From WVZL01 sp041862375 (lineage in GTDB: Bacteria; Acidobacteriota; Aminicenantia; Aminicenantales; Aminicenantaceae): a stretch of 42,148 bases of DNA. The DNA lies in assembly GCA_041862375.1 (NCBI GenBank), contig JBGVTE010000112.1:1-42148 (forward strand), in the 5' to 3' direction. Positions 41,531 through 42,148 of this stretch are shown here, in pieces. Made by a program: the position numbers and the translations under genes. Numbering within the stretch: position 1 is the stretch's first letter; the number at the start of each line of letters is the position of its first letter. Under the pieces are notes generated by a model. The model ran no database searches, was not told the DNA's origin, and was given only the letters and a program-made list of their open reading frames with translations.

Positions 41531-41953
41531 ATGGATAAATTAAAAATAAATGTAAAATGTCCTTACTGCAAAAAAAGTTTTATGGATGAGAAGACGACAA
41601 TAGATGGCTTGCCTAGTATCAAAGTTGTTATTCAGCATCGTAACATGCGTGGAATCCTGTATTTGAGTCAGATTTACGGGAGTTATAATATTAGCTCCGA
41701 AATAAATGTTCCCACGGATGAGCTTATTCTATTTTTTTGCCCCTTCTGTGACTCTTCTCTTTTAACTAAAAATTTATGTGATAAGTGCAAAGGTCCGATG
41801 ACTTTTTTCGAATTATTAAATGGAGGTCAAGTTCAAATCTGCTCCAGAAGAGGATGCAGAAAGCATCTGATAGAATTTTCAAAACTAGAACAAGAAATAT
41901 CCGCACTTTACAATGTCTATGAAGTATTTGCTGATCCATCTCGCAAGAAATAA
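41531..41953 (+). CDS. Small zinc-ribbon protein
   Basis: A 140-residue cytosolic protein with four cysteine pairs: C10-C13 (CPYC), C70-C73 (CPFC), C83-C86 (CDKC) and C104-C109 (CSRRGC). They make two zinc ribbons around a beta segment (residues 28-62). The C-terminal 30 residues form a helix. No known family is recognised. It lies 31 bases past the glutaminase gene with AAGGTG ahead of ATG, so it is likely the last gene of the operon and may help assemble or regulate the complex (inference from adjacency). Confidence 0.75.
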   Translation: MDKLKINVKCPYCKKSFMDEKTTIDGLPSIKVVIQHRNMRGILYLSQIYGSYNISSEINVPTDELILFFCPFCDSSLLTKNLCDKCKGPMTFFELLNGGQVQICSRRGCRKHLIEFSKLEQEISALYNVYEVFADPSRKK

Positions 41954-42003
41954 AGCATCCCACATTTAAACGTATGGTTATGAGCTTAATTATTAAAAAA
42001 AAG

Positions 42004-42078
42004 CGCCCCCGACGGGATTTGAACCCGTGTTGCCGCCTTGAAAGGGCGATGTCCTAGACCAAGCTAGACGACAGGGGC
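42004..42078 (-). tRNA. tRNA-Glu (UUC)
   Basis: A complete cloverleaf: acceptor GCCCCTG/CGGGGGC, anticodon stem TCGCC/GGCGG around loop CTTTCAA with anticodon TTC, T stem ACGGG/CCCGT with TTCAAAT loop, discriminator G. The 3' CCA is not encoded (bases after G73 are CTT). It lies 12 bases from tRNA-Lys on the same strand. Confidence 0.96.
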
Positions 42079-42087
42079 GCTGAGGAA

Positions 42088-42148
42088 TGGTGAGCCGTGC
42101 TGGACTCGAACCAGCGACACCCGGCTTAAAAGGCCGGTGCTCTCCCTC
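42088..42148 (-). tRNA. tRNA-Lys (UUU), cut by the window end
   Basis: The 3' 61 bases of a tRNA: anticodon stem CCGGC/GCCGG around loop CTTTTAA with anticodon TTT, T stem GCTGG/CCAGC, acceptor 3' strand ACGGCTC, discriminator A and an encoded CCA (42090-42088). The 5' acceptor strand and part of the D arm lie beyond the window. Confidence 0.95.

Overview
The window is a 42 kb stretch of an AT-rich (roughly 40% GC by eye) bacterial genome. Most genes have clear Shine-Dalgarno sites of the GGAGG type, and short operons sit on both strands. The mix of exported peptidases (M64, S9, M20), a FecR protein with a Trp/Tyr-rich domain, an LTxxQ protein, a type IV prepilin peptidase and the palindromic GGGGTCAGGCTTT elements suggests an uncultured Gram-negative anaerobe or fermenter, for example a Candidatus Aminicenantes-like or other Acidobacteriota-related lineage. 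This placement is an inference with low confidence; no rRNA is present.

Layout. 1-380: decayed repeat element. 381-2324: HAD hydrolase and MFS transporter (minus). 2672-4360: membrane-anchored amidase (plus). 4481-7283 (minus): FHA protein with a K+-channel-like protein, a THEP1-type NTPase and a lipoprotein-like protein. 7562-10261 (minus): an envelope pair, Spy-like LTxxQ protein followed by a FecR protein whose ribosome binding site lies in a 12-bp inverted repeat. 10523-13019 (minus): small and hypothetical proteins (65-aa protein, SCP2-like, DUF3467-like, exported protein), with an AT-rich promoter and a possible structured RNA at 11786-11899. 13191-13649: free methionine-R-sulfoxide reductase. 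13659-17391 (minus): M20 peptidase, M64 peptidase and agmatinase. 17701-23224 (plus): metallophosphatase, tandem ferritin-like protein, flavin reductase and S9 peptidase. 23410-26722 (plus): ABC ATPase, permease, membrane-anchored protein and prepilin peptidase in one overlapping operon. 26961-27570: internally deleted group II intron just behind glmS (27584-29398, minus). 29699-33835 (plus): a stand-alone Cas6 and a GH38 alpha-mannosidase. 33840-34283: Lrp/AsnC regulator, divergent from a five-gene operon (34419-41953). 42004-42148 (minus): tRNA-Glu and a partial tRNA-Lys.

The most interesting unit is the 34.4-41.95 kb operon. It encodes a GlcD-like FAD/iron-sulfur dehydrogenase, a degenerate and an intact copy of the FMN domain of glutamate synthase, each with an N-terminal double-cluster ferredoxin domain, and a protein that fuses the class II glutaminase to the GXGXG domain. 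A small zinc-ribbon protein follows. No GltD (NADPH) subunit is present. The parts could form a glutamate-synthase-like machine that draws electrons from a hydroxy acid instead of NADPH. A palindrome between the -35 and -10 boxes points to control by the divergent Lrp-type regulator.

Other points of note are three copies of a palindromic element with shared 13-bp ends, a second palindromic family at 23295-23346, the group II intron remnant flanked by a 15-bp inverted repeat, the orphan Cas6 with an apparently intact active site, and a GlmS with unusual residues in the glutaminase domain.
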